From NCBI RefSeq assembly GCF_052114605.1, contig NZ_JBFRFB010000002.1:372001-436000 (forward strand): a stretch of 64,000 bases of DNA. Reading direction: 5' to 3'. Every line of letters starts with the position of its first letter. Position 1 is the stretch's first letter. A program made the position numbers and the translations under genes. The notes beneath the pieces are model-generated. The model saw only the letters and a list, made by a program, of their open reading frames with translations, made no database searches and was not told the DNA's origin. Source of the stretch: Microvirga sp052114605 (GTDB lineage Bacteria > Pseudomonadota > Alphaproteobacteria > Rhizobiales > Beijerinckiaceae). This document shows positions 45,503-54,184 of this stretch, piece after piece.

Positions 45503-46069
45503 GTGTCGAAGAGTGGCTCGAAAGCACTCACGAGGGAGGAGTTCGTTCAGGCCTACACCGCGCTTTCCGAGGCGGCGCAGGTCAGACTCCTCCGGCATGC
45601 GGAAGTCCTATCGTTCAAGACGAACATGTCCGGAGAGGATCTCCTATCCGAAGCCGTCCTGCGAACCATTGAGGGCGAGCGGAACTGTCCCGTCGGAACG
45701 ACCCTGACCACCTTCCTGTACGGAGCCATGCGCAGCATCGCGGATGCGGAGCGCAGGTCCCTTGCGACGGAAGGAACGCAGATCGGGCTTGAAACTTTGG
45801 CTGAAGATGGCGTCGAGCCAGCCAATCTTGAACGAAATGCCGAGGAGGCAATAGTGGCCGGGCAGGATTACAGCGCCCGGGTCACCGCGCTCCTCGGCCT
45901 GTTTGCCGGCGACGACGTGGCGCTGCTGATTGTCATGGGCGATCTCGACGAGACGCCCGCCGAGGAGTTGCGCGAGATGGCAGGATTGGACAAAACGGGC
46001 TATGCCTCGGTTCGAAGACGAATTCGGCGCACGCTTGCCACTACATACCCTCAGGGGTGGAAGGCATGA
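45503..46069 (+). CDS. Sigma-70-like RNA polymerase sigma factor (ECF-type)
   Basis: A 188-residue protein starting at GTG 45503, preceded by GGGGG at good spacing; the longer frame has no signal. Residues ~10-80 resemble sigma region 2 (FVQAYTALSEAAQVRLLRHA, then SGEDLLSEAVLRTIEG) and residues ~145-188 a region-4 HTH (PAEELREMAGLDKTGYAS then RRIRRTL). Two-region sigma factors act as dedicated activators. Its stop overlaps the next start (ATGA). It is divergent from the ubiquitin-like operon, so it may drive its expression, its own operon, or both. Confidence 0.75.
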   Translation: MSKSGSKALTREEFVQAYTALSEAAQVRLLRHAEVLSFKTNMSGEDLLSEAVLRTIEGERNCPVGTTLTTFLYGAMRSIADAERRSLATEGTQIGLETLAEDGVEPANLERNAEEAIVAGQDYSARVTALLGLFAGDDVALLIVMGDLDETPAEELREMAGLDKTGYASVRRRIRRTLATTYPQGWKA

Positions 46070-46509
46070 TGACACATACGAAACCCAACACGAGCGCCGA
46101 GCAGCTCGACCGGGCGCTGGACCGAATGGCCGAGGACATCGAGGCCACCTCGGATCAAGACATCTTGCGGGAAGCTGTGGAGGCCTATGGGAGCGTCAAG
46201 ACTGCGGTCGATCGCGTCCAAGGTGCCCTGAATGCCGCCCTGAAGCGAAGCGGCCGCAAGAAGTTCGAGGCGGCTCGCGCAGGCCTTAGGGCCACGCGGG
46301 AGGCAAGAGCGGGCGCTACCGTGATCGCCCTGTCCTTTGCCGAAAAACGCGGAATTCTCGACAGGTTTGCGGGGAAGAACAATCCTGTGCGCGAGAAACT
46401 CACGATGGCGGCCCGTAACGGTATTCCCCTCGGAGAGTCCGAAATCGATGGGATGATCGAGGACCTCATCGAAATCGGAGCCATCGACGAGAAGGGCAAC
46501 CCACTTTGA
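46066..46509 (+). CDS. Small helical protein between sigma factor and ImmA-type protease
   Basis: A 147-residue, strongly helical protein (residues ~10-65 run AEQLDRALDRMAEDIEATSD, then further Ala/Arg helices) without membrane spans or cysteines. I do not recognise a family. Four-base overlaps on both sides link it to the sigma factor and the ImmA/IrrE gene. Such a position is where an anti-sigma factor or repressor is often found, and ImmA-type proteases often cut a repressor encoded beside them. Both readings are inference. Confidence 0.6.
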   Translation: MMTHTKPNTSAEQLDRALDRMAEDIEATSDQDILREAVEAYGSVKTAVDRVQGALNAALKRSGRKKFEAARAGLRATREARAGATVIALSFAEKRGILDRFAGKNNPVREKLTMAARNGIPLGESEIDGMIEDLIEIGAIDEKGNPL

Positions 46510-47303
46510 CCCGCCTGACTGCTGCCGAGCACCTCCTGAAGGAGCTTGGCATCGACAATCCGGTCGACATCGATCTTGAGGCGATCGCATACTACCGCAA
46601 CGCAACCGTGAGAATCCGCCGGCTCGACGGCTGCGAGGCGCGGATCCTGGGCTTCCGGGATCGGGCCGTTATCTCGGTCGATGATCGCTTCGGTCCACGT
46701 CGAGCACGGTTCTCGTTGGCCCATGAACTGGGGCATTGGCAGCATCACCGGGGGCGCAGCTTCGTCTGCCGCCCGGAGGATATCGGCCAGAAACGGGAGC
46801 GAAATGCGCTTGATCCCGAGTGGGTCGCCGACCAATACGCCGCCGACCTTTTAATGCCACATTACCTGTTTCGGACTCGCGCCCAGGAGCTGAAGCGCAT
46901 TAGCTTCGAGACGGTAGAGACGTTGGCCCATGAGTTCAACGTCAGCCTCACCGCAACCGCCATCCGCCTTATTGAAACGGGGCTTGAACCTGCAATCCTG
47001 GTTTGCCACAGAGGACAGCGACGGGCGTGGTTCGTGAGTGGACCGGACGTGGAACGTAAGTGGTTTCCCAAGGATGAACTGGATTCCGACTCCTGTGCCC
47101 TGACCACTCTCTACGGACCATCGGGACGTAGCAAAATGAGATCGGTTCCTGCGGATACCTGGTTCGAGGGCTGGCACGCCGAGCGCGGAAACGTCCATGA
47201 GCAGTCAGTCAAGACGGCGGAGGGCCAGGTTCTCTCCCTTGTCGTCTTTCGCGACCGTCACCTTCTGGAAAAGCCAGAGCGCTCAACAAGGTTGGGGCGG
47301 TAA
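46506..47303 (+). CDS. ImmA/IrrE-family metallopeptidase
   Basis: A 265-residue zinc protease of the ImmA/IrrE type, with a TTG start at 46506 overlapping the previous stop. The motif HELGHW gives ligands H73, E74 and H77; the third ligand is the Glu in PEWVADQYAADLLMP, the classical ImmA block. The first ~65 residues precede the catalytic domain and the last ~110 residues (after ~155) form an extra domain. In known cases the protease cleaves a repressor in response to DNA damage or phage-related signals. Here the neighbour to act on is the small helical protein or the sigma factor. Confidence 0.88.
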   Translation: MTRLTAAEHLLKELGIDNPVDIDLEAIAYYRNATVRIRRLDGCEARILGFRDRAVISVDDRFGPRRARFSLAHELGHWQHHRGRSFVCRPEDIGQKRERNALDPEWVADQYAADLLMPHYLFRTRAQELKRISFETVETLAHEFNVSLTATAIRLIETGLEPAILVCHRGQRRAWFVSGPDVERKWFPKDELDSDSCALTTLYGPSGRSKMRSVPADTWFEGWHAERGNVHEQSVKTAEGQVLSLVVFRDRHLLEKPERSTRLGR

Positions 47304-47561
47304 TCGTTACTATTGGGTGTGCTTCTGACTCGAATCCCGGAGAATGGGTTGTTAGCTGAGCTATCTGGATTCATACCGGTTTTTTTCATACCACTAGCAA
47401 ACATCCGTGTAATCAATCATTCGAGCACAATGAGAGTGCGCTTGTAAGCGTGCTGCTCCTTCCAGAAAGGCAGCTCCGAGAGGTGTCAGGTAGATCACTC
47501 CACCTAGAAGCAACCTTCATTAAGAAAACTTGGAGAGTAGTCATAAACTTTGGCTCTAAGC
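47304..47561. other. Intergenic region between convergent genes
   Basis: About 260 bases, no gene recognised; it separates the ImmA-type operon from the serine recombinase module. Confidence 0.4.
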
Positions 47562-49295
47562 TCAGCACTGGAACGCCGACGCTATCCTAAACTTCTTAGG
47601 AACCTCAATGTTAAAAGTCTTGCCAGTCAGCAAGCTATGAAGCGTTAGCTGATCCGGCTGGCGTCCCTCTAGAATTCCTTCCTTTGTCTGGCCTGGCAAG
47701 AACACCAACGAAATCACTCGCGCCACATATCGTTCATCTGTGTCATACGCTGCCGCAATCTCTCTCATTGTGCTGTAGCGCTGATGGATAAGATCATCCC
47801 ACCAGCGGTGAGCCTGCGCTAGCGCTTTGATCAGCGCAGGATCGGGTTCTGGGTCAGGCGTTCCCTGTCCTTCGATGATCAACCATGTTTCGACCGAGCG
47901 GCGTCGCAACGAAAGCGAACGCGTCACTGTCACCAAGCCCGAAGATTCCAATTTCTCTTCTAGGGTGGCTTGATCTACCCCATGCCCCTGCAGGATCGCT
48001 GGCCGCAACTGAAGTTCGATTAGATCCTCTGCAAGAACAATCCGCTCGACCAGTCCGAGAACCACGCTCCGCTTAATGACGGGGTCGAGGCTCGTCAGCT
48101 GCTGAGAAAGCTCCTGCCCACGTATCACAATCGTCTGCTGCCCCTGCAACGATTGGTCTACACTCCCGATTATCTCTAATAGCCACGTGCGATCGGTCAG
48201 GAGGCTTGTGAGAAAACGAATGATGGCATCTTCAACCTCCGCTGCAGGCAATCGCCAGCCCTGTCGCTTCGAGCCAGAAGCATGCTTTTCCTCTGGGCTC
48301 CTCTCTTTCTGCCTAGAGCCACTGACATAGTAGCGATAACGCCTCCCCTGCTTCACGGCGTGGGTCGAGAGGAACGGCGCGCCTTCTGTATCAAACAAGA
48401 GGCCTGATAAGAGGTTGGGCTTCTTTGATCTACTTTTGACCAGCTGATGATGGCTATTGGCAGCCAGCGTCGCCTGGACCTCGTCCCAAGTGCCAGGATC
48501 GATAATGGCTTGATGCTGCCCTTCGAACATTTTGCCTTTGTGAGCGATCCGCCCTGTATAAAGGGGGTTAGCCAGGATCCGATACAAGTGCCCTCGGGAA
48601 AACCTCACCCCACCCTTCATGTGCTCGGATTTTCCAGGGCGCATCTTCGTTCGTAAGCCTCGGCGCTCCAACTCCTCACGCACAGCATCAACGGCCTTGA
48701 GCTCCAGATAGAGCTGGTAGATGGTTCGGACTATCTCGGCCTCGGCTTCATTGACAATGAGAGTCCGTCCAGCCGCATCATAGCCAAGAGGCACGGAGCC
48801 ACCCATCCAAAGCCCTTTCTGCTTGGAGGCTGCGATCTTGTCTCGGATGCGCTCGCCGGTGACCTCCCGCTCGAACTGAGCAAAGGACAGCAGGACGTTG
48901 AGGGTCAGGCGTCCCATGCTGCTCGTGGTGTTGAACGACTGGGTCACGGACACAAAAGATGTGCCCTGCCGGTCAAACACCTCCACAATACGAGCGAAGT
49001 CCGTCAGCGAGCGGGTGAGGCGATCAACTTTGTAGACCACCACCACATCGATCAGCCCTGAGGCAATATCGGCCAGAAGTTTTTGGAGCCCTGGCCGCTC
49101 CATGCTGCCTCCGGAAAACCCGCCATCATCATAGGCTGTCGGGATTACCCGCCAGCCCTCATGCTTTTGGCTCACGATGTAGGCTTCACAGGCCTCCCGC
49201 TGGGCATGCAGCGAGTTAAAGTCCTGCTCCAATCCTTCTTCACTGGATTTACGGGTGTAGATGGCACAGCGCACCTGACGCGATCTATCCCGCAT
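47562..49295 (-). CDS. Large serine recombinase
   Basis: A 577-residue recombinase of the resolvase/invertase superfamily. The N-terminal catalytic domain (residues ~8-155) has the nucleophile serine in YTRKSSEEG, then DGGFSGGSMERPGLQKLL, VVYKVDRLTRSL and FAQFEREVTGERIRDKIA. A recombinase domain (~165-285) and a C-terminal coiled-coil-rich region follow. The usual zinc-ribbon cysteines are absent, replaced by the LLSGLLFDTEG...THAVKQGRRYRYYVSG block typical of this subfamily. Such enzymes integrate or excise mobile elements without host factors. It overlaps the DUF2924 gene by 11 bases. Confidence 0.93.
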   Translation of the reverse strand: MRDRSRQVRCAIYTRKSSEEGLEQDFNSLHAQREACEAYIVSQKHEGWRVIPTAYDDGGFSGGSMERPGLQKLLADIASGLIDVVVVYKVDRLTRSLTDFARIVEVFDRQGTSFVSVTQSFNTTSSMGRLTLNVLLSFAQFEREVTGERIRDKIAASKQKGLWMGGSVPLGYDAAGRTLIVNEAEAEIVRTIYQLYLELKAVDAVREELERRGLRTKMRPGKSEHMKGGVRFSRGHLYRILANPLYTGRIAHKGKMFEGQHQAIIDPGTWDEVQATLAANSHHQLVKSRSKKPNLLSGLLFDTEGAPFLSTHAVKQGRRYRYYVSGSRQKERSPEEKHASGSKRQGWRLPAAEVEDAIIRFLTSLLTDRTWLLEIIGSVDQSLQGQQTIVIRGQELSQQLTSLDPVIKRSVVLGLVERIVLAEDLIELQLRPAILQGHGVDQATLEEKLESSGLVTVTRSLSLRRRSVETWLIIEGQGTPDPEPDPALIKALAQAHRWWDDLIHQRYSTMREIAAAYDTDERYVARVISLVFLPGQTKEGILEGRQPDQLTLHSLLTGKTFNIEVPKKFRIASAFQC

Positions 49296-49830
49296 GCTGG
49301 CTCTCCGGATGAGGAGCGGGAGTGGCTTGCGTTCGCAGTCGTGTGCGGACCTGCTTCACTGGAGGCTGAGGTGCGCCGCCAGTTTTCTTGACGCCAAAGA
49401 ACACCCAGCCGTTCCAGCGTGTTCCGGTAATCAGGCGAGCGATCTCGGAGAGGGATCGGTAAGCCTGGCCATTCCAAACATAGCGATCACCGGCGACCAG
49501 CACCTCATGCACCCTCCCCTGCCACTCCCGGATCAGACGTGTGCCGGCTCTAATCTTCTTGTTCGGTTTAGGAGGCGGCTTTTCATGGGCTGGTACGATC
49601 TGCTTGACGAGCTGATCGAGCTGCTTCTGAGCGCTGGGTTTGAGGCCACCGAGAACATGCTCTCGGAGGGCGTGGGCTACGGCGCGCTGCATGAGCGTGC
49701 CGCGCATAAATTTCGGCAGAGGAATGCCTTTCAATTCAAGGAAGCGCGCTTTCAACTGCTCCGGTGTGAGTTCACCCAGACGCTCGAGTTCTGCCTCGAG
49801 CGCCTCCTCTGCCATACGGGTTCGAGCCAT
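49285..49830 (-). CDS. DUF2924 domain protein
   Basis: A 181-residue basic protein I recognise as DUF2924. It has a helical N-terminus (EALEAELERLGELTPEQLKA), PLPKFMRGTLMQRAVAHALRE, and a C-terminal half with GTRLIREWQGRVHEVLVAGD then GTRWNGWVFFG. This protein is conserved next to serine recombinases in alphaproteobacteria, so it may be a recombination accessory or DNA-binding partner; no function is established that I know of. It is coupled to DUF3489 upstream (2-base gap) and the recombinase downstream. Confidence 0.85.
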   Translation of the reverse strand: MARTRMAEEALEAELERLGELTPEQLKARFLELKGIPLPKFMRGTLMQRAVAHALREHVLGGLKPSAQKQLDQLVKQIVPAHEKPPPKPNKKIRAGTRLIREWQGRVHEVLVAGDRYVWNGQAYRSLSEIARLITGTRWNGWVFFGVKKTGGAPQPPVKQVRTRLRTQATPAPHPESQHAG

Positions 49831-49832
49831 GA

Positions 49833-50429
49833 TCAGGCAGCCTCGGACAGGGCCTGGGATGTGGCCATCTCTTCTGGCTGAGGCTTAATCTTATAGATCG
49901 CTTTGCCGTCAGGGCCTTTGATCTTCTCCAGCACATGGCCTCCCTGACGAAGCCCGGTGAGAGCCGCGCGCGTCGTGTGTGGCAGCCATCCGGTGGCAGT
50001 GATGAGATCATCGAGGGTAGCACCCTCCTCACGCTGAAGGAGTGAGAGGACAAGCGCTTTCTTCGAGCCCGCTCGTGGAGCCGTATCGGATGCTTGCTGT
50101 GGTGATGTTTGTTCAGCAGCAGGTGTGATCACGACTGGAGAGTCTTCTGCGGCTTCCGTTTCGCTCTCTGGCTCAACTCCTATGGCTTGCAAGCCATTGG
50201 GTGTGATCTTAAGCCCGATCCGGCTCTCCCATTCATCCGAGCGCCAGGCCGGCTGGTCCGGGTCGACCGTGACCTCTTCGGCCAGGCCGCCTTTGAGGAG
50301 CTTCTCCGCTGTGCTCTGCAGGGTGTTGCCTTTGAGGCGGGAGGCCAGATCGAGCAGGCCGTCATCACGCTGCGAGGCAGACGAGAGCAGCGTCAGCTGG
50401 GTGTCGGTGAGTTTGCGTGTGCGGGTCAT
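49833..50429 (-). CDS. DUF3489 domain protein
   Basis: A 198-residue protein matching my memory of DUF3489: N-terminal MTRTRKLTDTQLTLLSSAS, a Pro/Glu/Ala linker, then a C-terminal winged-helix-like domain (KKALVLSLLQREEGATLDDL, GWLPHTTRAALTGLRQGG). DNA binding is likely. The ATG at 50429 is chosen; the longer frame has no signal. It is first in the conserved DUF3489-DUF2924-recombinase order and may regulate the recombinase. Confidence 0.85.
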   Translation of the reverse strand: MTRTRKLTDTQLTLLSSASQRDDGLLDLASRLKGNTLQSTAEKLLKGGLAEEVTVDPDQPAWRSDEWESRIGLKITPNGLQAIGVEPESETEAAEDSPVVITPAAEQTSPQQASDTAPRAGSKKALVLSLLQREEGATLDDLITATGWLPHTTRAALTGLRQGGHVLEKIKGPDGKAIYKIKPQPEEMATSQALSEAA

Positions 50430-50537
50430 GTGACCAATCCTTTGAGTTGTGAGGCGGCACCAGCGCCGCCACTGCCTCAAGCCCCGATGACGGGGCACAC
50501 CACGTTTCCTGTCTGCTCTGACGGGCGGAGGGCTGGA

Positions 50538-50810
50538 TTAGGTGCCGTCTTTGCTGTAGCCTTCCTGCTTCCAGCTCATGCGCTCCAGAAGCGTGATGGC
50601 TGAGAGCAGGGTCTGTGCCTCGCTCAGATACACCTCCAGATCATGCTCCAGCGTCATGCGGACCGCTTCCGTCTCCGCTCCGCCCTCAGCGCAGGTGAGC
50701 GCTCCTCGCGCAAGGGCGGCTGCCGTGTCGAGCCGCTGGCTGGCGGCCCTTATGCTCTCGCTGATGGGTCCCTTTTCCATGTATCCCTCCGCGTCGTTGT
50801 CGGGCTCCAT
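50538..50810 (-). CDS. Small hypothetical protein of the recombinase module
   Basis: A ~90-residue, helical protein (ESIRAASQRLDTAAALARG, then ETEAVRMTLEHDLEVYLSEA) starting at the ATG at 50810, or at a second ATG ten codons later. Unrecognised. It precedes the DUF3489 gene by 109 bases on the same strand, and the three downstream genes suggest a common transcript. Confidence 0.55.
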   Translation of the reverse strand: MEPDNDAEGYMEKGPISESIRAASQRLDTAAALARGALTCAEGGAETEAVRMTLEHDLEVYLSEAQTLLSAITLLERMSWKQEGYSKDGT

Positions 50811-50910
50811 GGATGCGTGCCGGAAACGAGAAGTCGAGCGGAATGAGAGCAAGAACAGTGCGTTGTTCGAGGCGCTTTTGTCCTGTTGTGATCAGGACCA
50901 GCTGAAGCGG

Positions 50911-51107
50911 CTATTTCTTAGGCGTCTTCGCCAGCTCGTCGAGCACCTCGTGCGGATCAAAGCCGATGATCTCGGCGAGCTCCAGCAGCTCACAGTAAGC
51001 CATGTCCAGACTTGGTACGTGTAAATCAGATTGTCTCAGCAGGCGTACGTGATCCAGCGAACGTCTGCTTGTGATCAATCTGAGACATTCAATGTGACTT
51101 TAGCAAG
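50911..51107 (-). pseudogene. C-terminal fragment of an XRE-type HTH regulator
   Basis: A short frame read without a start codon contains PSLDMAYCELLELAEIIGFD and then PHEVLDEL, which aligns with the conserved end of XRE regulators that precede recombinase modules (the ..RLDVaEFLdLarALGlDPvElL block). The HTH itself is gone and a stop codon closes the frame upstream. It is probably a decayed regulator of the adjacent module. Confidence 0.5.
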
Positions 51108-51528
51108 GTCTGCTCTCTGGCTGATTCCTGACATTCGCTTATCCTGGCAGTTAGTGCGAGTGAACCGTTGCTATAGTAGAGGATATCGCTCGCTTAGTTG
51201 AACTTGCTCCCAACCCGGCTTTGTAGGGAAGCAAGCCCAAATCTGATCGACGTCTAAATGCTTGAAAAGGCTTGGTGAACGCGCTGCGTCTCGAACCCAG
51301 GGATTTCTAGACAAACAAATTTTCCAGCCCAACTGCCCCCTCCTCGCCGACCGAGAGGAGTATTATACTTTAGTTTATGTAGCCTAACCCGTTCGGGCTA
51401 CTACTTCTGATAGCAGCTATCGTAACGCTAGCTCAACTGTCAGCGGGCGGCCCAGTGATGTACACGCCGCTGCGCTCGCAGGAAATAATATCGCTGGATG
51501 GTGGGGGCCTCATGACGACGAGGCAACA
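51108..51528. other. Intergenic region upstream of RTX gene
   Basis: About 420 bases, no gene recognised; AT-rich stretches near 51,360-51,380 may hold the promoter of the plus-strand RTX gene. Confidence 0.35.
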
Positions 51529-53091
51529 ATGTCTAACTACATCGGCACGAATGCCGGCGGCTTCGACTCAACAGACCTGTGGGTCCAGAATACAGGCGTG
51601 TCCGCCAACGAGCGCTTCGAGGGCCTAATCTCCTCAAACACGGGCTGGGGAACCCGGACAGAAACCTACTCACGGTTTGTCTTCGAGAGCGGTGGTCTGA
51701 CCTATGAGTACGAAGGTCAGTGGACGCTCAATGCATCGACAGGCCTTGTCACCAATACAATTGCAGCCAGCGGCGTCTACAACTCTGTGACCGTCAGATC
51801 CGGAGAAGCTATTGTGGCGCGAGCCACAGGGCTCTCCCTTAATGTGGACTTCGGCACCAGAACAACCCTCACGCTTCTAGACCTCCTCAACCCGATCCTC
51901 GGCCCCGTCCTGACTCTGCTCTTCGGAGGCGGCACGACCGAGGGCTTTGCTAACCTGCACAAAGATGCGACCCCAAATATCGACGCACTGGCTTTCCAGG
52001 GTGCGGACTCGCTTCAGGGCGGATCACAAGCTGATGTCTTGGTCGGCTATGCCGGGAACGACACGCTCAATGGTGGAGCTGGTGCCGATCATCTCGACGG
52101 CGGCCTCGGTGATGACGTCTATTATATCGATGACCTCAACGATGTAGTCGTCGATGCCGGAGGCAACGACCGGGTGATCATCACCGTTGCCGGCTATGAT
52201 CTCTCCAAGCTCTCCGGGATCGAGAATGTCGTCTTGCCGAGCGGTTCCGGCGGCAATGACACCATGACAGGTGGAAATGCTGATGATGTCATGAGTGGCG
52301 GCGCAGGAGACGATACCTTATCGGGCGGCGCTGGAAACGATCTCATCTCCGGCGGTGACGGCAATGACGTTCTCACAGGAGGCGATGGAGATGACCGCCT
52401 CGATGGCGGACCTGGCGCCGACAACCTGAGAGGCGAGGCCGGCAATGATACCTACATCGTCGATAACCCTGGCGACCTTGTGGTCGAAGGCCTGTCTCAA
52501 GGGTATGATACGGTTTACGCCTCGATCAATTACGCGCTCACAGATAATGTGGAGGCTCTCTTTCTCGACAGCGGTAAAACGGGTTCTGGGAACAGCTTAT
52601 CCAATGTGATCTATGGCAATGCCGACCGGAACTCACTCTACGGCCTTGCGGGCGATGACGAGATCCATGGACGCCGCGGCAATGATAGGCTCTCCGGTGG
52701 AAGCGGCAATGATACGCTGGATGGAGGCTATGGTCGCGACGTCCTCTCCGGAGGATCAGGTCGGGACACGTTCGTCTTCAGAGACAAGGTGAGCAAGTCA
52801 GGAAGTCTTGATCGCATCACAGACTTCAATCCGAAGTATGACAGGTTCTTTCTCGATAACAGCGTCTTTACGAAGATCGGCAAAGGGTCAGAATCCAAAC
52901 CCTTGAAGATGAACAAGGCGTTTTTTGAAATCGGTGACGCCGCCGATGATAGGAATGACTATGTCATTTACAACAAAGACACCGGCTATCTTTACTATGA
53001 TAGGGATGGGTCGGGTGCCGCGAAGGCCGTAGAGATCGCAAAGCTGAAGCCGCATCTGAAGATCACCTCCGGTGACTTCTTCGTGATATGA
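51529..53091 (+). CDS. RTX calcium-binding protein, 520 residues
   Basis: Secreted-type protein without an N-terminal signal peptide. Residues ~1-150 form a unique beta-rich domain. Residues ~155-200, 240-300 and 360-410 carry clusters of GGxGxDxL nonapeptides that bind calcium. Between them sits NDTYIVDNPGDLVVEG, a segment common in such proteins. The last ~90 residues (from VFRDKVSKSG to ITSGDFFVI) form a type I secretion C-terminus; the same DFFVI end is found on the partial RTX protein at 62,390. Export by an ABC-type system encoded elsewhere is inferred. The start ATG has GAGG upstream. Confidence 0.9.
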   Translation: MSNYIGTNAGGFDSTDLWVQNTGVSANERFEGLISSNTGWGTRTETYSRFVFESGGLTYEYEGQWTLNASTGLVTNTIAASGVYNSVTVRSGEAIVARATGLSLNVDFGTRTTLTLLDLLNPILGPVLTLLFGGGTTEGFANLHKDATPNIDALAFQGADSLQGGSQADVLVGYAGNDTLNGGAGADHLDGGLGDDVYYIDDLNDVVVDAGGNDRVIITVAGYDLSKLSGIENVVLPSGSGGNDTMTGGNADDVMSGGAGDDTLSGGAGNDLISGGDGNDVLTGGDGDDRLDGGPGADNLRGEAGNDTYIVDNPGDLVVEGLSQGYDTVYASINYALTDNVEALFLDSGKTGSGNSLSNVIYGNADRNSLYGLAGDDEIHGRRGNDRLSGGSGNDTLDGGYGRDVLSGGSGRDTFVFRDKVSKSGSLDRITDFNPKYDRFFLDNSVFTKIGKGSESKPLKMNKAFFEIGDAADDRNDYVIYNKDTGYLYYDRDGSGAAKAVEIAKLKPHLKITSGDFFVI

Positions 53092-53100
53092 TTATTGTAG

Positions 53101-53131
53101 AGGGGTCTTGTCGGAAATGGACAAGGCCCCT
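53101..53131 (+). terminator. Hairpin AGGGGTCTTGTC/GACAAGGCCCCT
   Basis: A 12-bp stem (one T-G wobble) with a 7-base loop, 10 bases after the RTX stop. No long T-run, but the stem is strong and well placed. Confidence 0.6.
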
Positions 53132-53450
53132 GCTGCCTAGAATGAAAGAGCAACGAATACTCGTCATAAGGAAACCCGAAAATGAGCAGGTGAGTTAGCT
53201 CGGAGCTAATACGCCTTCGAGACAACCACAGAGAGGCCCAAGCCCGACGAGCCGAACTCATTCGTGGTCCGTAGCTTTGGCTTTTCCTCGTGCTATTCGT
53301 CTTCTTTAGCTACTCTGCGATGTACATGGCTAAAGCTGAGATTGGTAACGGCCTCGTATCGGCGCCATCGGTGGTAATATGATCAATGCACACCGCGAGC
53401 AGATATACACTTGGCCCAACAGTCGACCAGCTGTTTGATCAATTGGCGGG
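53132..53450. other. Intergenic region, no gene seen
   Basis: About 320 bases without a convincing gene between the convergent RTX and HTH-regulator genes. Confidence 0.4.
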
Positions 53451-53849
53451 CTAGCTTGAACATTTGGTCTTCAGCTTGAGCACGGTCTCAACCAGATCCA
53501 CGACTTTGCGCTGAACGTCGATATCATCAATCTCCGCGAAGGCACTAAGCAAACGCACACCTTCGGTTGATGTCATGACTTCGTAGAAAGTACTAAGGAT
53601 AGGATCCGATCTGCTTGAGGCATCCTGCAATCCATCAAAAAAGAATTCGACCTCAACCTGGAGGATCCGGGCAATCTGTAAGAGCCTGGAGGCTGTAACG
53701 CGGTTGACGCCCTTTTCATATTTTTGGACCTGCTGAAAGGTAATCCCCAACGAGTCCGCGAGCTTTTCCTGACTGATGGCTAAGACGGTTCTTCTCGCAT
53801 GAATGCGCGCGCCAATATGGCGATCAACATCGGTCGGTTGTTTCTGCAT
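53451..53849 (-). CDS. XRE-family HTH regulator
   Basis: A 132-residue protein with an N-terminal HTH_3 domain (residues ~12-65: RRTVLAISQEKLADSLGITF, QQVQKYEKGVNRVTASRLLQ) and a C-terminal ~60-residue helical dimer-type part. It resembles the short rhizobial regulators found in many copies per genome. Located near RTX genes and a LysR regulator; possible control of surface protein genes is only a guess. Confidence 0.9.
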   Translation of the reverse strand: MQKQPTDVDRHIGARIHARRTVLAISQEKLADSLGITFQQVQKYEKGVNRVTASRLLQIARILQVEVEFFFDGLQDASSRSDPILSTFYEVMTSTEGVRLLSAFAEIDDIDVQRKVVDLVETVLKLKTKCSS

Positions 53850-53869
53850 TTACATTAATCCACACGCTC

Positions 53870-54079
53870 TCAATGCAGAGCGCCGGGGCGAGAGGGGGCA
53901 CAGAAGGACAGGATCCGGTCAACATCGGCTGTTAACCGCTTCCGTTCATCTCCAGGCAGGAGGGCGATTTTCTCAGCCACATAAGCCTGAATTCGAGGCC
54001 AGTCAGCGCCAAAGCGTTCTACTGCGTCCCGACATAAATCAGCTAAGGTGACAGGGGTATTACTGTTACGTTTGGTCAT
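53870..54079 (-). CDS. Small hypothetical protein, 69 residues
   Basis: Starts at the ATG at 54079 (MTKRNSN), chosen over the longer frame because GGGGG lies just upstream. Helical, with VTLADLCRDAVERFGADWPR and a C-terminal GDERKRLTADVDRILSF. Unrecognised. It lies 20 bases upstream of the XRE gene on the same strand and divergent from the GNAT gene. Confidence 0.5.
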   Translation of the reverse strand: MTKRNSNTPVTLADLCRDAVERFGADWPRIQAYVAEKIALLPGDERKRLTADVDRILSFCAPSRPGALH

Positions 54080-54184
54080 TTGCCCCCCGGTATAACACTG
54101 ATGAAATACCGCCCTACACATTAGCACCTTCTGGCGCCCCTGTCCCTCGTGCTTCCTAGCGAAGGATTTTTAAGGGGGGATCAC

